This document shows, in pieces, positions 25,969 through 35,721 of a stretch of DNA of 36,518 nt. The DNA comes from Syntrophobacteraceae bacterium (GTDB lineage: Bacteria; Desulfobacterota; Syntrophobacteria; Syntrophobacterales; Syntrophobacteraceae). The notes beneath the pieces were generated by a model. The model was not told where the DNA came from. It saw only the letters and a program-made list of their open reading frames with translations, and did no database searches. The DNA lies in NCBI GenBank assembly GCA_013314815.1, contig JABUEY010000027.1:1-36518 (forward strand), given 5' to 3'. Both the position numbers and the translations under genes were made by a program. Every line of letters starts with the position of its first letter. The first letter of the stretch is position 1.

Positions 25969-27828
25969 TCATCTCCTTGAAAGGCGCTCCTGGATTTGGG
26001 CCTGGACGTCGTCCCCGATTTGGTCGATCTGTTCCAGAACCTCCTCCAGCCGCTCCAGCGGGATTTCGCCGCGGGTTCCACCGTCCGCCTCGAGCCGCTC
26101 ATTGACGACCCCGTTTACGATCATGATGACCGCCGCATAGTTGTTGGCGCTTCTCAGTTCGGGGTAGGCCATCACGATGTTGCGCCCGTTGATGGATGCG
26201 CCGAGGGCGTTCAGGATTCTGCTGGCCAAGGCCCGGGAGCGCTCGTTGAGCCTTCGGCGGGCCTCCTGTCGTCGTCGTTGGGGCGTGACAGGTATTTCCC
26301 GAGGCTCCATGCTCTCGCGGGTCCGAGCCTGGATGAGGCGCTGGCGGAGGTTTTCGCGGGAAAGCCCGAGGGCCTCGGGGTCGAGACCGCGTCTCCGGAA
26401 CTCCTGGACGAGGTCGTCGATCACGGCGTCATCCATCGGGTCGAGGTACGCCTGCTCGATGAAGTGGCTGATGATCTCGTTTTGAACAACCATGTCCTGT
26501 GTCAGGCGTCTTCGGCGGCCCGGCTCATCGGCCGGGGGACGCTCGTCACCCGCTTCAAGCCAGCCCTGGATGAGTTCCTGGTCCTCCTGGTCGATCCGCC
26601 GGAAATCCTCCCAATGACGGTCGATGTTCAGCCCTACGTGGGAGACCGCCACACCCCGGTTGTCCGGGTGTTGGGGATTGTTCTGGTGGATCACCCTCAT
26701 TACCCTTCCGATAAATTGGACATAGGGCGACAGCGACCGGAAGGGCTGGAAGATGGCGGCCACGCTCAGGTTTGGGTGATCAAATCCCTCCCCGAGCATC
26801 CGGACCTGGACGATGCAATCGATCCGGCCGCGGCGTAGGTCTTGGAGCACATCCTCAATTTCCTCCGCCGGCATGTTGCTGTGGATTTCACGCGCCTGCA
26901 GACCGCGCTCGGCGTAAAGGGACCGGACCTGGCGGGCGTGGTCCACCGAACATGCGACCGCGATCACTTGATGGAATGTGCCGGTCTCCCGGAGGTGCTG
27001 AAGCCACTGGATGCTGGCGTCCACGATTGACCGGTTGCACTCCGGCGCGAGGGCCACACCCCGGCTGAACCATTCCTCGTCCCGGAGTTGAAGGACCTCT
27101 TCGAGCGTGTGCCGCCGGGCATCTCCGCGATAGGTGAAGGAGATCTCCTCCGGCGCGACGTTCACGGCGGTGATCTGCTTGATGTACCCACGCACCATGG
27201 CCGTCCGGAACGGATACGCGTAAACCCGCTCGCCGACAATCTCGCGTCCGTCGCCCCTGAATGGCGTGGCGGTCAGGCTGACGACCTTGGCGCTGGGGAA
27301 CCGCTCGAAGACCCGCTCCCAGCTCCTGGCCACATTGTGGTGCCCCTCGTCGACCAGGATCAGGTCGAAGAAGTCATCAGAAAAGGCAGGAAGCCATCGG
27401 TCGGCCCGACTGGCCAGTTGCTGGATGTTGGTGACCACGATGTGCGAGTTCTCGCAGTCGTGGATGTTCGCATCCTGGCCGTCCAGGACGGCCGTGAAGG
27501 GACCATGACTCACGTCTGTCAACACGCGCGTGGATGTCCAGAAGCACTCACGCCCAGCGACGTCGAAGGCAGTGGAAATGCCCCGACGAATCTCAAGGTT
27601 CGGAGCAATCACCAGCACCCGCCCTTGGGCGGTCTCAAAAGGCAGCAGGGCCATGAGGCCAGTCTTGCCGCAGCCCACCGGAATCTGGAGGATGGCGTGC
27701 TCGGTGCTGTTCCGGAAGTGCTGGCGCGTGCGAAACCATCCCTCAACCTGGGGATCGCGCAGGTCGGGGTTGCCCTGGATAAACGCTCGGGTATCGTTGA
27801 AAAACCGTGCTATTTCTTCATTTGTCAT
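25969..27828 (-). CDS. SF2 (DEAD/DEAH-type) DNA helicase
   Basis: This is a 619-residue protein. Motif I is LQIPVGCGKTGLMALL (about 46-61), motif II DLILVDEGHHNVA (about 155-167), motif III VVSLTATPFRGDG (about 182-194) and motif VI YVQFIGRVMRVI (about 366-377). These are the motors of type III restriction/ResIII-like and XPB-like translocases. The C-terminal 220 residues are helical and Arg/Glu-rich, with no nuclease motif that I recognise. It overlaps the end of hsdR by 11 bp, which ties it translationally to the restriction genes although it is not a normal part of type I R-M. It may supply a second motor to the helicase group that follows. Confidence 0.87.
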   Translation of the reverse strand: MTNEEIARFFNDTRAFIQGNPDLRDPQVEGWFRTRQHFRNSTEHAILQIPVGCGKTGLMALLPFETAQGRVLVIAPNLEIRRGISTAFDVAGRECFWTSTRVLTDVSHGPFTAVLDGQDANIHDCENSHIVVTNIQQLASRADRWLPAFSDDFFDLILVDEGHHNVARSWERVFERFPSAKVVSLTATPFRGDGREIVGERVYAYPFRTAMVRGYIKQITAVNVAPEEISFTYRGDARRHTLEEVLQLRDEEWFSRGVALAPECNRSIVDASIQWLQHLRETGTFHQVIAVACSVDHARQVRSLYAERGLQAREIHSNMPAEEIEDVLQDLRRGRIDCIVQVRMLGEGFDHPNLSVAAIFQPFRSLSPYVQFIGRVMRVIHQNNPQHPDNRGVAVSHVGLNIDRHWEDFRRIDQEDQELIQGWLEAGDERPPADEPGRRRRLTQDMVVQNEIISHFIEQAYLDPMDDAVIDDLVQEFRRRGLDPEALGLSRENLRQRLIQARTRESMEPREIPVTPQRRRQEARRRLNERSRALASRILNALGASINGRNIVMAYPELRSANNYAAVIMIVNGVVNERLEADGGTRGEIPLERLEEVLEQIDQIGDDVQAQIQERLSRR

Positions 27829-30800
27829 TTGCGGCTTCGGCCTCCTCCCGGATCTTCTCGTAGACCTCCTTGAGGAGGTGTTGGCTGACAGCCTCGCGGA
27901 ATTGATCCTCGTTCATGAACTTGGCTGTGATCTCCTCGTTCTGCTCCATGCGGTCGATAAAAAGCCCCTCCAAGGCTTTGCGGAAGACGTAGCCGAAGTT
28001 CTCCATCGTGTTGGCGAGCGCGGCTTGACGGAGGCTGCTGTCGGCCACGGCGTCCTCGCGTATCGATTCGAAAAACAATTGGTCACCCGGCTTGAACTCC
28101 GTTCCGAACCGCTCGTTGAGAAGGTCGATAAGCTTGGACAGCTCGATCTCATCACCTCGAGCGACGCCGGTGCCCACAGACGTCGGCCCCGACACCTCGT
28201 ATCGGGCTCCCGGCTCCATGACGATGGAGCCCTCGCCGATCTTTTGCAAACGGTAAAACTTGAGCGCCACGTCATCATCAAAGTTGTAGATCGGTCCCCG
28301 GTTTTCTCTCGGCAGTTTGGTAAGCAGAAACCGGACGTATGAGTACAGCTTTTCCAAATCGGAGTCCTGGAAGGGGATCACCTGCGACATGAAAGAATAG
28401 AGGTTTCTGAAAGCGACCAACGTCTTCCGGAACTCCTCCCGGACCTCTTCCTCAAGTCCGTTGTAACGATTCACGGCCGGATCAATGCATGCGTTCATCC
28501 TGGCGTGGTCGGCGTGTGTTTGATTCTGTCGTGGTCTGTAGAATACCTTGCAGAACTCCTCGACCTCGGCCTTGTAGTAGACCTGGTGTCCGTCCAATTT
28601 GGCCTGAAGCTCGTAAAGCTGCTTCGGCTCGGCCCTTTCGCCGATGATCGTTTGCTCGTAGTAGGGCTGGAAGGCCTTCAGTATCTCTTCTGGTTCGTTG
28701 ACGAAGTCGAGAACAAAGGTATCTTCCTTGCCCGGATGGGTGCGGTTAAGCCGTGAGAGGGTTTGGACCGCCTGGATTCCTGCGAGCCTTTTGTCCACGT
28801 ACATGGTGTGAAGAAGCGGCTGATCGAATCCGGTCTGGTATTTCTCCGCCACGAGCAACACCTGGTACTCTTCTGTACCGAAGCGTTCGGGGAGCTCCTT
28901 TTCCCGGATGCCTTTGTTCATACCGACTTCCGTATACTCCACGCCGGGCGCATCCGGATCGATCACCGTGCCGGAGAAGGCAACCAGCGTCTTGATTCCC
29001 GTGTACCCTTTCTCGGCGATGTACTTATCGAATGCCTGCTTGTACTTCACCGCGTGCAATCGGCTGGAGGTGACCAGCATCGCCTTGGCCTTTCCGCCGA
29101 TCTTGTGCATGGTGAAGTGGCGGAAATGCTCGACCATGACCTCCGTCTTTTGTGCGATGTTGTGCGGGTGGAGACTCATGAAGCGGGCGAGCGCCCTTGC
29201 TGCCTTGCGTTTGTCCACCTTGGGATCGTCTTCGATGGACTTGATCAGGCGGTAATACGTCTTGTACGTCGTGTAGTTTTGGAGCACGTCGAGGATGAAA
29301 CCCTCGTCGATGGCCTGACGCATGCTGTACAGATGAAAGGGTTGCGGCTTGCCATCCACGCCGGGAGTGCCAAAGACCTCCAGCGTCTTGTACTTGGGCG
29401 TCGCGGTAAAGGCGAAGAAGCTGATATTGGGCTGGCGGCCGCGCTTGGCCATGGTCTTGAGGATTTCCTCTTCGTAGTCGGGCAGCCCTTCTTCCTCAGC
29501 CTTCGCTCTGGCTTCTTCTTTGATTGCTGCTCCTGCGAGCACACCCTTGAGTTCGGTCGCCGTCTCGCCGCCCTGAGAACTGTGAGCCTCGTCCACGATC
29601 ACCGCGTATCGGCGCATGGGCAAATCGCCCATCTTCTCGGTGACAAAGGGAAATTTCTGGAGCGTCGTGATCACCACCGGCACACCGGACCCGAGGGCCT
29701 CGGCCAATTGGGTCGAGTTGATGTCGATCTTCTGGACCACGCCCTGCTTGTGCTCGAACTGATAGATGGTGTTCTGGAGTTGCTGGTCGAGGACTACCCG
29801 GTCGGTAACCACGATGATCGAGTCGAAGACCTTTTCGTCCTTTTCGGTGTAGAGGCTGGCGAGCCGGTGGGCCAGCCAGGCAATGGAGTTGGACTTGCCG
29901 CTACCGGCGGAGTGCTGGACAAGGTAATTGGTCCCAGCCCCCCGCACCCGGGCGTCGGCCACGAGCTTCCTTACGCAATCGAGCTGGTGATAGCGTGGGA
30001 AAATCATCGCCTCCCGTTTCACCTTCTTGCCGCCGAGCTGCTTCTCCTCGACCTGGAGGTGAATGAACCTCGCCAGGATGTCGAGAAAGCTGTGCCGCTC
30101 CAGGACCTCTTCCCAGAGGTAGGCGGTTTTGTAGCCGCCGGGGTTCTCCGGGTTGCCTGCGCCGCCTCCGCAGCCCTTGTTGAAAGGGAGAAAATAGGTG
30201 CTGCGGCCGGAAAGCCGCGTGGCCATGTAAACTTCGTCGGTGTCCACGGCGAAATGGACCAGCGTGCGTTTTTTGAACTGGAAGATCAGATCCGCCGGGT
30301 CGCGGTCGTTCTTGTATTGGGTGATGGCATGCCGCCAGGTCTGGGCGGTCATGGGGTTCTTGAGCTCCAGTGTGGAGACAGGGATGCCGTTCAAGGCTAA
30401 AGTCACGTCCAGTGTGTTGCCGTGCTTGGCGGAGTAGCGAAGCTGACGGGTGACCGTGAGCCGATTGGCCGCATAGAGCCTCTGGGTGTCCGGGTTCATC
30501 CCGCTCGCCGGGGCGAAATAGGCCATGCGGAAGAGCTTGCCGAAGCATTTGAAGCCGTGGCGCAAGACGGATAGGCACCCTTCATGTTCGGAGTTCAGCG
30601 CCCGGCAGAGGTCGTCCAGCAGAATGCCTTCGGCTTTCTCCTTTTGGAGATTGGCGAGGTATTCCCATTCCTTGGGCTGAGTTGCCTGGATGAACGCAAT
30701 CACATCGGCAGGAAACAGGGCGCGGACCGGGTCGAACGCCTCCCGGTCGCCTTTCTCGTACCCGCCTGCCGAAGTCAGGTGGTGTTCGATGGCGGTCTCA

Positions 30801-30829
30801 AATGCGTGTTCGGTGTGTTGGCCTGGCAT
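27818..30829 (-). CDS. hsdR: Type I restriction enzyme R subunit HsdR
   Basis: This is a 1003-residue protein. The N-terminal nuclease domain has LDVTLALNGIPVSTLELKN (about 139-158), giving the D...ExK catalytic set. The translocase has HSAGSGKSNSIAWLAHRL (about 305-322), VIVDEAHSSQGGETA (about 407-421), FFAFTATPKYKTLEVFG, and LSRLNRTHPGK as motif VI. HsdR uses ATP to pull DNA past the bound complex and cuts it when translocation stalls. All key motifs are intact and the length is usual. Its ATG shares a base with the hsdS stop (TGATG). Confidence 0.95.
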   Translation of the reverse strand: MPGQHTEHAFETAIEHHLTSAGGYEKGDREAFDPVRALFPADVIAFIQATQPKEWEYLANLQKEKAEGILLDDLCRALNSEHEGCLSVLRHGFKCFGKLFRMAYFAPASGMNPDTQRLYAANRLTVTRQLRYSAKHGNTLDVTLALNGIPVSTLELKNPMTAQTWRHAITQYKNDRDPADLIFQFKKRTLVHFAVDTDEVYMATRLSGRSTYFLPFNKGCGGGAGNPENPGGYKTAYLWEEVLERHSFLDILARFIHLQVEEKQLGGKKVKREAMIFPRYHQLDCVRKLVADARVRGAGTNYLVQHSAGSGKSNSIAWLAHRLASLYTEKDEKVFDSIIVVTDRVVLDQQLQNTIYQFEHKQGVVQKIDINSTQLAEALGSGVPVVITTLQKFPFVTEKMGDLPMRRYAVIVDEAHSSQGGETATELKGVLAGAAIKEEARAKAEEEGLPDYEEEILKTMAKRGRQPNISFFAFTATPKYKTLEVFGTPGVDGKPQPFHLYSMRQAIDEGFILDVLQNYTTYKTYYRLIKSIEDDPKVDKRKAARALARFMSLHPHNIAQKTEVMVEHFRHFTMHKIGGKAKAMLVTSSRLHAVKYKQAFDKYIAEKGYTGIKTLVAFSGTVIDPDAPGVEYTEVGMNKGIREKELPERFGTEEYQVLLVAEKYQTGFDQPLLHTMYVDKRLAGIQAVQTLSRLNRTHPGKEDTFVLDFVNEPEEILKAFQPYYEQTIIGERAEPKQLYELQAKLDGHQVYYKAEVEEFCKVFYRPRQNQTHADHARMNACIDPAVNRYNGLEEEVREEFRKTLVAFRNLYSFMSQVIPFQDSDLEKLYSYVRFLLTKLPRENRGPIYNFDDDVALKFYRLQKIGEGSIVMEPGARYEVSGPTSVGTGVARGDEIELSKLIDLLNERFGTEFKPGDQLFFESIREDAVADSSLRQAALANTMENFGYVFRKALEGLFIDRMEQNEEITAKFMNEDQFREAVSQHLLKEVYEKIREEAEAANDK

Positions 30830-32199
30830 CAGACAGCCTCCTTGCGCACGTCGATCCTGCCGGTCACGGCGGCGGAGATCAGGGCGGTGCGGTATTCGCG
30901 TAACAATTCAATGGATTTCTCCACCTTCTCGATCAGCGAGTCGATCCGCGCCGTCTCGCGGTCAAGAAAGGCGGCAATGGCGCGCTGCTCGGGGAGGGGA
31001 GGAAGAACAAGCAAGCCGTTCTCAAGCCAATAATTGCCAAGCCCGTAGCGGGTAATCCCGGTTGACGCAACTTGGAATTGGTAATTGATGGCCTTCGATG
31101 CAAAGGCTCTGAACAGATATTTCCCATCAAGTATTTGAAATTTGGCACGAATCTGCGCCAGGTGGTAACCGCAAATAACCCCTTGGAGTTGATCGGCCAC
31201 ATATGCAGGAACCGCTATATCAGTCCATGACTCTGAATCTTTGGTTATGACTACATCTCCCTGTCTGAGAGTGAACTTTCTGATTTCCGCTCTTGTTGCG
31301 GTTGCTTGCATGAACTCGAAATCGTCCTTAATTAACTCGTTCTTGTAAACGTCAATATAGTTGCAAAGGCGAACTGGCTCCTCTCCTTCAAAAGTATTCT
31401 TGTCAACATTGCTAAATTGCACAGACGCAATGTATTTCAGTCTACGCAGTTCCCAATGCTCCGGAATCTCCCCCAGCCATTCGATGCCGGAATCCTTCAT
31501 CTTGGCGTTGGGGTCGAGGCCCTTGGTGACGGCGTGGCTGATCAGGGCGGAGCGCTTCTCCCGGAGCAATTCAATCTGCCGCCGCTTCTTCTCGATCAGC
31601 CCATCAATCCGCGCCGTCTCGCGGTCCAGAAAGGCGGCAATGGCGCGCTGCTCATCAATCGCAGGAATTGGATGGCGGAAGTCCCGGATGAAATCATCCG
31701 GCACACGCTTCTGACCTCCCGCCCCATACATGTAAGAGGCCCCGATCTGCCGGAAAGCGTGGCTGATTGTAAGATAAAAGAGATAATTGCGATCCATGAA
31801 CGAGGATGGTCGCAAAACATGAAGCTCAGTGGTGCCGAACCCGATGCCATTCTCAAGGCCGTCAGCAATTGAGCCTTTTCCATTTTCAAAGCACGGTGTA
31901 ATCTTGGCGACAACGACATCACCGTCTCGGAAGTAGGTGTATCCGTTGGCCACATCCTCAAGTGCATGCCTCTGTTCAAGCCGAAGCCCGCCATATTCGC
32001 CGACTGCATCCATCGGCACGAAGGATACGACCGTATCCTGGGGTATTCCCCGAATCTCGGACTTCGAGGGGTTAGTCTTTACCAGGAAGCGTAGGCGGGC
32101 GACATGCCATGCGGAAGGTACGCTACCCAGCCATTCGATGCCGGAAGGCTTGTACGCCGGATAGGCCGCCCGCTTATGTTGTGTGGCTGCGCGGTTCAT
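30829..32199 (-). CDS. hsdS: Type I restriction-modification specificity subunit HsdS
   Basis: This is a 456-residue protein with two target-recognition domains. Each begins with a GIEWLG(S/E)(V/I)P-x-x-W element (residues about 20-30 and 240-250) and ends with a conserved helix, (P/D)EQRAIAAFLDRETARID, that spaces the two domains. HsdS decides the bipartite DNA site methylated by HsdM and cut by HsdR. The gene overlaps the DUF1016 gene by four bases. The duplicated helices are almost identical at the DNA level, which allows domain shuffling. Confidence 0.94.
   Translation of the reverse strand: MNRAATQHKRAAYPAYKPSGIEWLGSVPSAWHVARLRFLVKTNPSKSEIRGIPQDTVVSFVPMDAVGEYGGLRLEQRHALEDVANGYTYFRDGDVVVAKITPCFENGKGSIADGLENGIGFGTTELHVLRPSSFMDRNYLFYLTISHAFRQIGASYMYGAGGQKRVPDDFIRDFRHPIPAIDEQRAIAAFLDRETARIDGLIEKKRRQIELLREKRSALISHAVTKGLDPNAKMKDSGIEWLGEIPEHWELRRLKYIASVQFSNVDKNTFEGEEPVRLCNYIDVYKNELIKDDFEFMQATATRAEIRKFTLRQGDVVITKDSESWTDIAVPAYVADQLQGVICGYHLAQIRAKFQILDGKYLFRAFASKAINYQFQVASTGITRYGLGNYWLENGLLVLPPLPEQRAIAAFLDRETARIDSLIEKVEKSIELLREYRTALISAAVTGRIDVRKEAV
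30944..30990. repeat. HsdS direct repeat, copy 1 (C-terminal conserved helix)
   Basis: These 47 bases match 31607-31653 with a single mismatch (tcaag against tccag). They encode the AIAAFLDRETARID helix that ends the second recognition domain. Confidence 0.85.
31607..31653. repeat. HsdS direct repeat, copy 2 (central conserved helix)
   Basis: This partner of the repeat at 30944-30990 has 46 of 47 bases the same. It encodes the central helix between the two recognition domains. Recombination between the copies would delete or exchange one domain in frame. Confidence 0.85.
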
Positions 32200-33380
32200 G
32201 ACTTGTCCCCCTTGCCAGGTCTTTTTTCCCCGCTCTTCGGTTTGGCAAGCTTCTTCCGGGTGGTATCCTGTCGAACCGTCAAGTTTTTCTTGACGAATGC
32301 CTTTATGGATGCCTTACCCGTCTCCTCGCCGCGGCTTTCCAGCGCCAGCCGGCTTTTTTCGATGGCCTCATGCAACTTGCGTTTCAGGACATCCTTGGGC
32401 GGCAACACGGTAAGATATTCGGCGACGTGAATGCCCGAGCGGCCGAGTTCCAGAAGTTCGATCTGTTCGGCGTTTTTCCCGATGCAAAGAATGATGCCCA
32501 ACGGTGAGTCCTCGCCGGGCTTGCGCTCGTATCTATCGAGCCAGCGCAGATAAAGTTCCATCTGCCCCTTGTGATCGGGCCGGAACCTGTCGAGTTTGAG
32601 TTCCACCGCCACCAACCGCCGCAGGTCGCGATGGAAAAAGAGCAGGTCCAGGTAGAAATCGTCTTGATCCACGGTGATGCGCTTCTGCCGGGCGACAAAG
32701 GCGAAGCCGCCGCCCAATTCCAGAATGAAGGATTCCAGCTCGCGCAGAATAGCCGCTTCCAGGTCTTTTTCCTGGTAAGCGCCTTTCAGTCCGAGAAAGT
32801 CGAGCAGGTAGGGGTCGCGAAACACCAAGTCGGGCGTCATGCGATCTTCTTCCCGTAAGGCTTGAAGTTCGAGCTTTGCCAGCTCAGCCGGTTTCTTGGA
32901 AAGGGCGGTGCGCTCGTAAAGCATGGAAGCGATCTTCTGCCGAAGGGTGCGGACGCTCCATCGCTCCACCCGGCACATTTTGGCGTAGAACTCGCGCTGA
33001 AGCGGCTGCTTGAGAGGAATCAAGGCAATAATGTGAGTCCAACTCAATTGTCGTATCAGCGATACGACAATCTCTTCGTTGGGAAATACCTCCGCGAATT
33101 GAATCATGCGCCGAAGATTTTTCTCTTCAAAGCCCCGGCCGTAATCGGTCGTCAATTGTCTCGCCAGCGCCGAGACAATCTCCGCTCCATACTCCGCCCG
33201 CTCGCCCTTGAGTATCTCTTGGCCTATGCGCCGTCCGATTCGCCAATAGAGCATGGTTAGCCCGGCATTTACCGTGGTCGCCACGGCAGAACGGGTTTCC
33301 TCAATCATTTGGCGAATATCGCCAAGCAATTGATCGGGGGACATAGCCTTGCCTGAGGGTTTCATCGGCTTGCCGGTCAT
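32196..33380 (-). CDS. DUF1016 / YhcG-family PD-(D/E)XK nuclease
   Basis: This is a 394-residue protein. The N-terminal half has the DUF1016 helical domain: LYWRIGRRIGQEILKGERAE and EKNLRRMIQFAEVFPNEEIV, then LSWTHIIALIPL. The C-terminal half contains the nuclease core DFYLDLLFFHRDLRRLVAVE followed by LKLDRF (about 238-264), giving D...ExK, and MELYLRWLDRYER. A Lys/Arg-rich tail ends the protein. Family members are frequent inside type I R-M operons and are suspected to be accessory restriction enzymes. The gene overlaps hsdM and hsdS by ATGA at both ends. Confidence 0.92.
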   Translation of the reverse strand: MTGKPMKPSGKAMSPDQLLGDIRQMIEETRSAVATTVNAGLTMLYWRIGRRIGQEILKGERAEYGAEIVSALARQLTTDYGRGFEEKNLRRMIQFAEVFPNEEIVVSLIRQLSWTHIIALIPLKQPLQREFYAKMCRVERWSVRTLRQKIASMLYERTALSKKPAELAKLELQALREEDRMTPDLVFRDPYLLDFLGLKGAYQEKDLEAAILRELESFILELGGGFAFVARQKRITVDQDDFYLDLLFFHRDLRRLVAVELKLDRFRPDHKGQMELYLRWLDRYERKPGEDSPLGIILCIGKNAEQIELLELGRSGIHVAEYLTVLPPKDVLKRKLHEAIEKSRLALESRGEETGKASIKAFVKKNLTVRQDTTRKKLAKPKSGEKRPGKGDKS

Positions 33381-35389
33381 TCCGTCACCTCCGCCAGCAT
33401 GTCCGCGATTTCCTTCTCGATCTTCTTGAGGTCCGCCTCGATCTCCTCCAGCGGGCGCGGAGGCGTGTACTTGTAGAAATAACGATTGAAGTTTATTTCA
33501 TAACCGACTTTTGTCTTGCTCTCATCAACCCACGCATCAGGAACGTGCGGCAGAACCTCGCGCTTCATATACTCGCCCACGTCTTCTTTGAGGGGGACGT
33601 TCTCATAATCGCGCAGTTCCGGATCGGGCTCGGGATTGCCCTTGGCGTCGGTGCAGATATCGGCTGTCTCGTCCCGCTCGGAAAGGGCCATCAGAATCGC
33701 CTTGAAGAGGGCAGCCGGAACTTTGAGCCCCGACCTCTTGAACGCCGCCTGCACCATCTCCGAGAACTGTTCCCGGTTCTTGACGATGCCCTTGGCGGCA
33801 AGGGGCCGCAGAACGGACAGGATGGCTTCCTGAAGTTTGCCGCCTTCTTCGATTTCGGCCTGAGCGGCTTTTGTATCCTTGCGTTTCTTGCTGGCGGCAA
33901 GGTTGGCGAAGGCCGTTGTCTCCATGAGGCGGGCGATTCGAGCCTCGTCCACCGCGAAGTTAAGGCGCAGAGGACGTTCTACAGTGATGCGGCGGTAGCC
34001 AAAGTCGGCGTTGTCGAAAATGCGGACATGATCCGTATTCTTTAGATTTCCGTAGAGCCGGGTGATCTCGTCGCGCTGGTCGTCGCAGATTTCGTTACGC
34101 TTGTTGCCGAGGGATTTGCGCATCTTCTTGAAGAAGCTCGTTGCGTCCACCAGTTGAATCTTGCCCCGGCGACCCGGCTCTTTCCGGTTGGTGACGATCC
34201 AGAGGTAGGTGTAGATGCCCGTGTTGTAGAAGAGCTGGTCCGGCAGGGCGACAATGGCCTCCAGCCAATCGTTCTCGATGATCCAGCGGCGGATCTCGCT
34301 CTCTCCCGACCCGGCCGCACCGGTGAAGAGCGGCGAACCGTTAAAGACGATTCCAAGGCGGGTGCCGCCCTCCTTCGGGTCCTTCATCTTGCTGATCATG
34401 TGCATGATGAAAAGAAGGGAGCCGTCATTGATGCGGGGCAGCCCTGCGCCGAAACGTCCTCCGAAGCCCTGTTCTTCGTGCTCGCGCGTGATGAAGTCGG
34501 CTTCAGGCTTCCACTCCACGCCGAAGGGCGGATTGGCCAGCATGTAATCGAACTTATGGCGCGGAAACCGGTCGTCGGTGAAACTGTCGCCAAAGGCGAT
34601 GTGCTCGATATCCTGCCCCTTGATCATCATGTCAGACCCGCAGATGGCGTAAGCCTGGGCGTTGTAGTCCTGTCCGAAGACCTCCAGGCGGGCGTCGGGG
34701 TTGAGCTCGCGCACGTAGTCCTCAGCCACGGACAACATGCCGCCTGTCCCGCAGGCCGGATCGTACAGGGTCTTGACGATTCCTTTGGTGGTCAGGATGT
34801 CGCTGTCAGGCATAAAGAGGAGGTTCACCATCAGGCGAATGACCTCGCGGGGGGTGAAGTGATCGCCGGCCTCTTCGTTTGATGCCTCGTTGAATCTCCG
34901 GATCAGCTCTTCGAAGATATACCCCATCTCGATGTTCGAGACGGTCTGCGGATGCAGGTCGATATCGCAGAACTTGGACACGACCAGATAGAGCCGGTCG
35001 GCCTTGTCGAGCTTGGCGATGTGTTCCTCGAACCCGAAGTGCTCGATGATCTCTCGGGCCCGCGAGGAGAAGCCCTTGATGTAGTGGGTCAGATTGGCGG
35101 CGATGTTGTTCGGGTCGCCTTTGAGCTTGTCGAAGGTGAAGCGGCTTGTATTGTAGAAAGGCACGCCCGTGACGCGGCAGAGAATGGGATCGACGTTTTT
35201 GACCTTGCCGCCCGAGAGTTTCTTCTGCTGCTCGAGAACCTTGTCCTTGGTGGGCGCAAGGACGCAGTCGAGACGGCGAAGAACGGTCATGGGCAGCATG
35301 ACGTCCTTGTACTGGTTTGGCCGGTAGGGTCCGCGAATGAGGTCGGCAACCGACCAAATGAAGCTGACTTTTTCGCCGAAATTGTTCAT
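33377..35389 (-). CDS. hsdM: Type I restriction-modification methyltransferase HsdM
   Basis: This is a 670-residue protein. The S-adenosylmethionine-binding motif is DPACGTGGMLSVAE (about 207-220), and the catalytic motif is FDYMLANPPFGVEW, with NPPF near 282-285, so it should make N6-methyladenine. The N-terminal helical domain (FIWSVADLIRGPYRPNQYKD) is that of HsdM. The C-terminal 200 residues are a helical extension found in the longer HsdM proteins (about 650-700 residues). AGGAG is five bases before the ATG; 8 bp separate it from the XRE gene. Confidence 0.95.
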   Translation of the reverse strand: MNNFGEKVSFIWSVADLIRGPYRPNQYKDVMLPMTVLRRLDCVLAPTKDKVLEQQKKLSGGKVKNVDPILCRVTGVPFYNTSRFTFDKLKGDPNNIAANLTHYIKGFSSRAREIIEHFGFEEHIAKLDKADRLYLVVSKFCDIDLHPQTVSNIEMGYIFEELIRRFNEASNEEAGDHFTPREVIRLMVNLLFMPDSDILTTKGIVKTLYDPACGTGGMLSVAEDYVRELNPDARLEVFGQDYNAQAYAICGSDMMIKGQDIEHIAFGDSFTDDRFPRHKFDYMLANPPFGVEWKPEADFITREHEEQGFGGRFGAGLPRINDGSLLFIMHMISKMKDPKEGGTRLGIVFNGSPLFTGAAGSGESEIRRWIIENDWLEAIVALPDQLFYNTGIYTYLWIVTNRKEPGRRGKIQLVDATSFFKKMRKSLGNKRNEICDDQRDEITRLYGNLKNTDHVRIFDNADFGYRRITVERPLRLNFAVDEARIARLMETTAFANLAASKKRKDTKAAQAEIEEGGKLQEAILSVLRPLAAKGIVKNREQFSEMVQAAFKRSGLKVPAALFKAILMALSERDETADICTDAKGNPEPDPELRDYENVPLKEDVGEYMKREVLPHVPDAWVDESKTKVGYEINFNRYFYKYTPPRPLEEIEADLKKIEKEIADMLAEVTE

Positions 35390-35397
35390 GGCTGCTC

Positions 35398-35655
35398 CTA
35401 ATCCTGATCCGAGCCCAGGTCAGCGAAATCACGCATGTTTGCAGACAACGTCAACTTGCCTCGTTCGATCATCTTTTCGCAGAAAGATTTCAGCTGGGCC
35501 TTGGCGAGTTTTGAGGGCACGGATTGTCCGTTTTCCCACCGGTTGACGGTCGCATAGCTGACGCCGAGCTGCCGAGCCAGGTCCTCTTGGCTCAAGGCGA
35601 GCTGACGCCGCATCTCTTTCACCAACGCCGAAAAACTTCGACCCTCTGTGTCCAT
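35398..35655 (-). CDS. XRE-family HTH regulator heading the restriction operon
   Basis: This is an 85-residue protein. MRRQLALSQEDLARQLGVSY, followed by ATVNRWENGQSVPS, is a textbook Cro/C1-type helix-turn-helix. It is probably a control protein that sets the order of methyltransferase and nuclease expression. I chose the ATG at 35655 because GAGG lies eight bases before it; the ATG at 35682 has no ribosome-binding site. It is first in the operon, just downstream of a promoter with a palindrome. Confidence 0.88.
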   Translation of the reverse strand: MDTEGRSFSALVKEMRRQLALSQEDLARQLGVSYATVNRWENGQSVPSKLAKAQLKSFCEKMIERGKLTLSANMRDFADLGSDQD

Positions 35656-35700
35656 TTGCTGCACCTCTTGTCCGGATGGCAAACCACGGCCCTTGCCCGA

Positions 35701-35721
35701 ATATAATAGCGTATGTTATAT
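35701..35721. promoter_or_regulatory. Inverted repeat, probable XRE operator
   Basis: ATATAA-N9-TTATAT is a perfect 6-bp inverted repeat that covers the -10 box. The spacing fits binding of an XRE dimer on one face of the helix. Autoregulation is inferred. Confidence 0.5.

Noticed and set aside
28763-30400. 545-codon plus-strand open frame
   Set aside because: It is a shadow of hsdR on the opposite strand. hsdR has all motifs and tight operon spacing, and the shadow has none.
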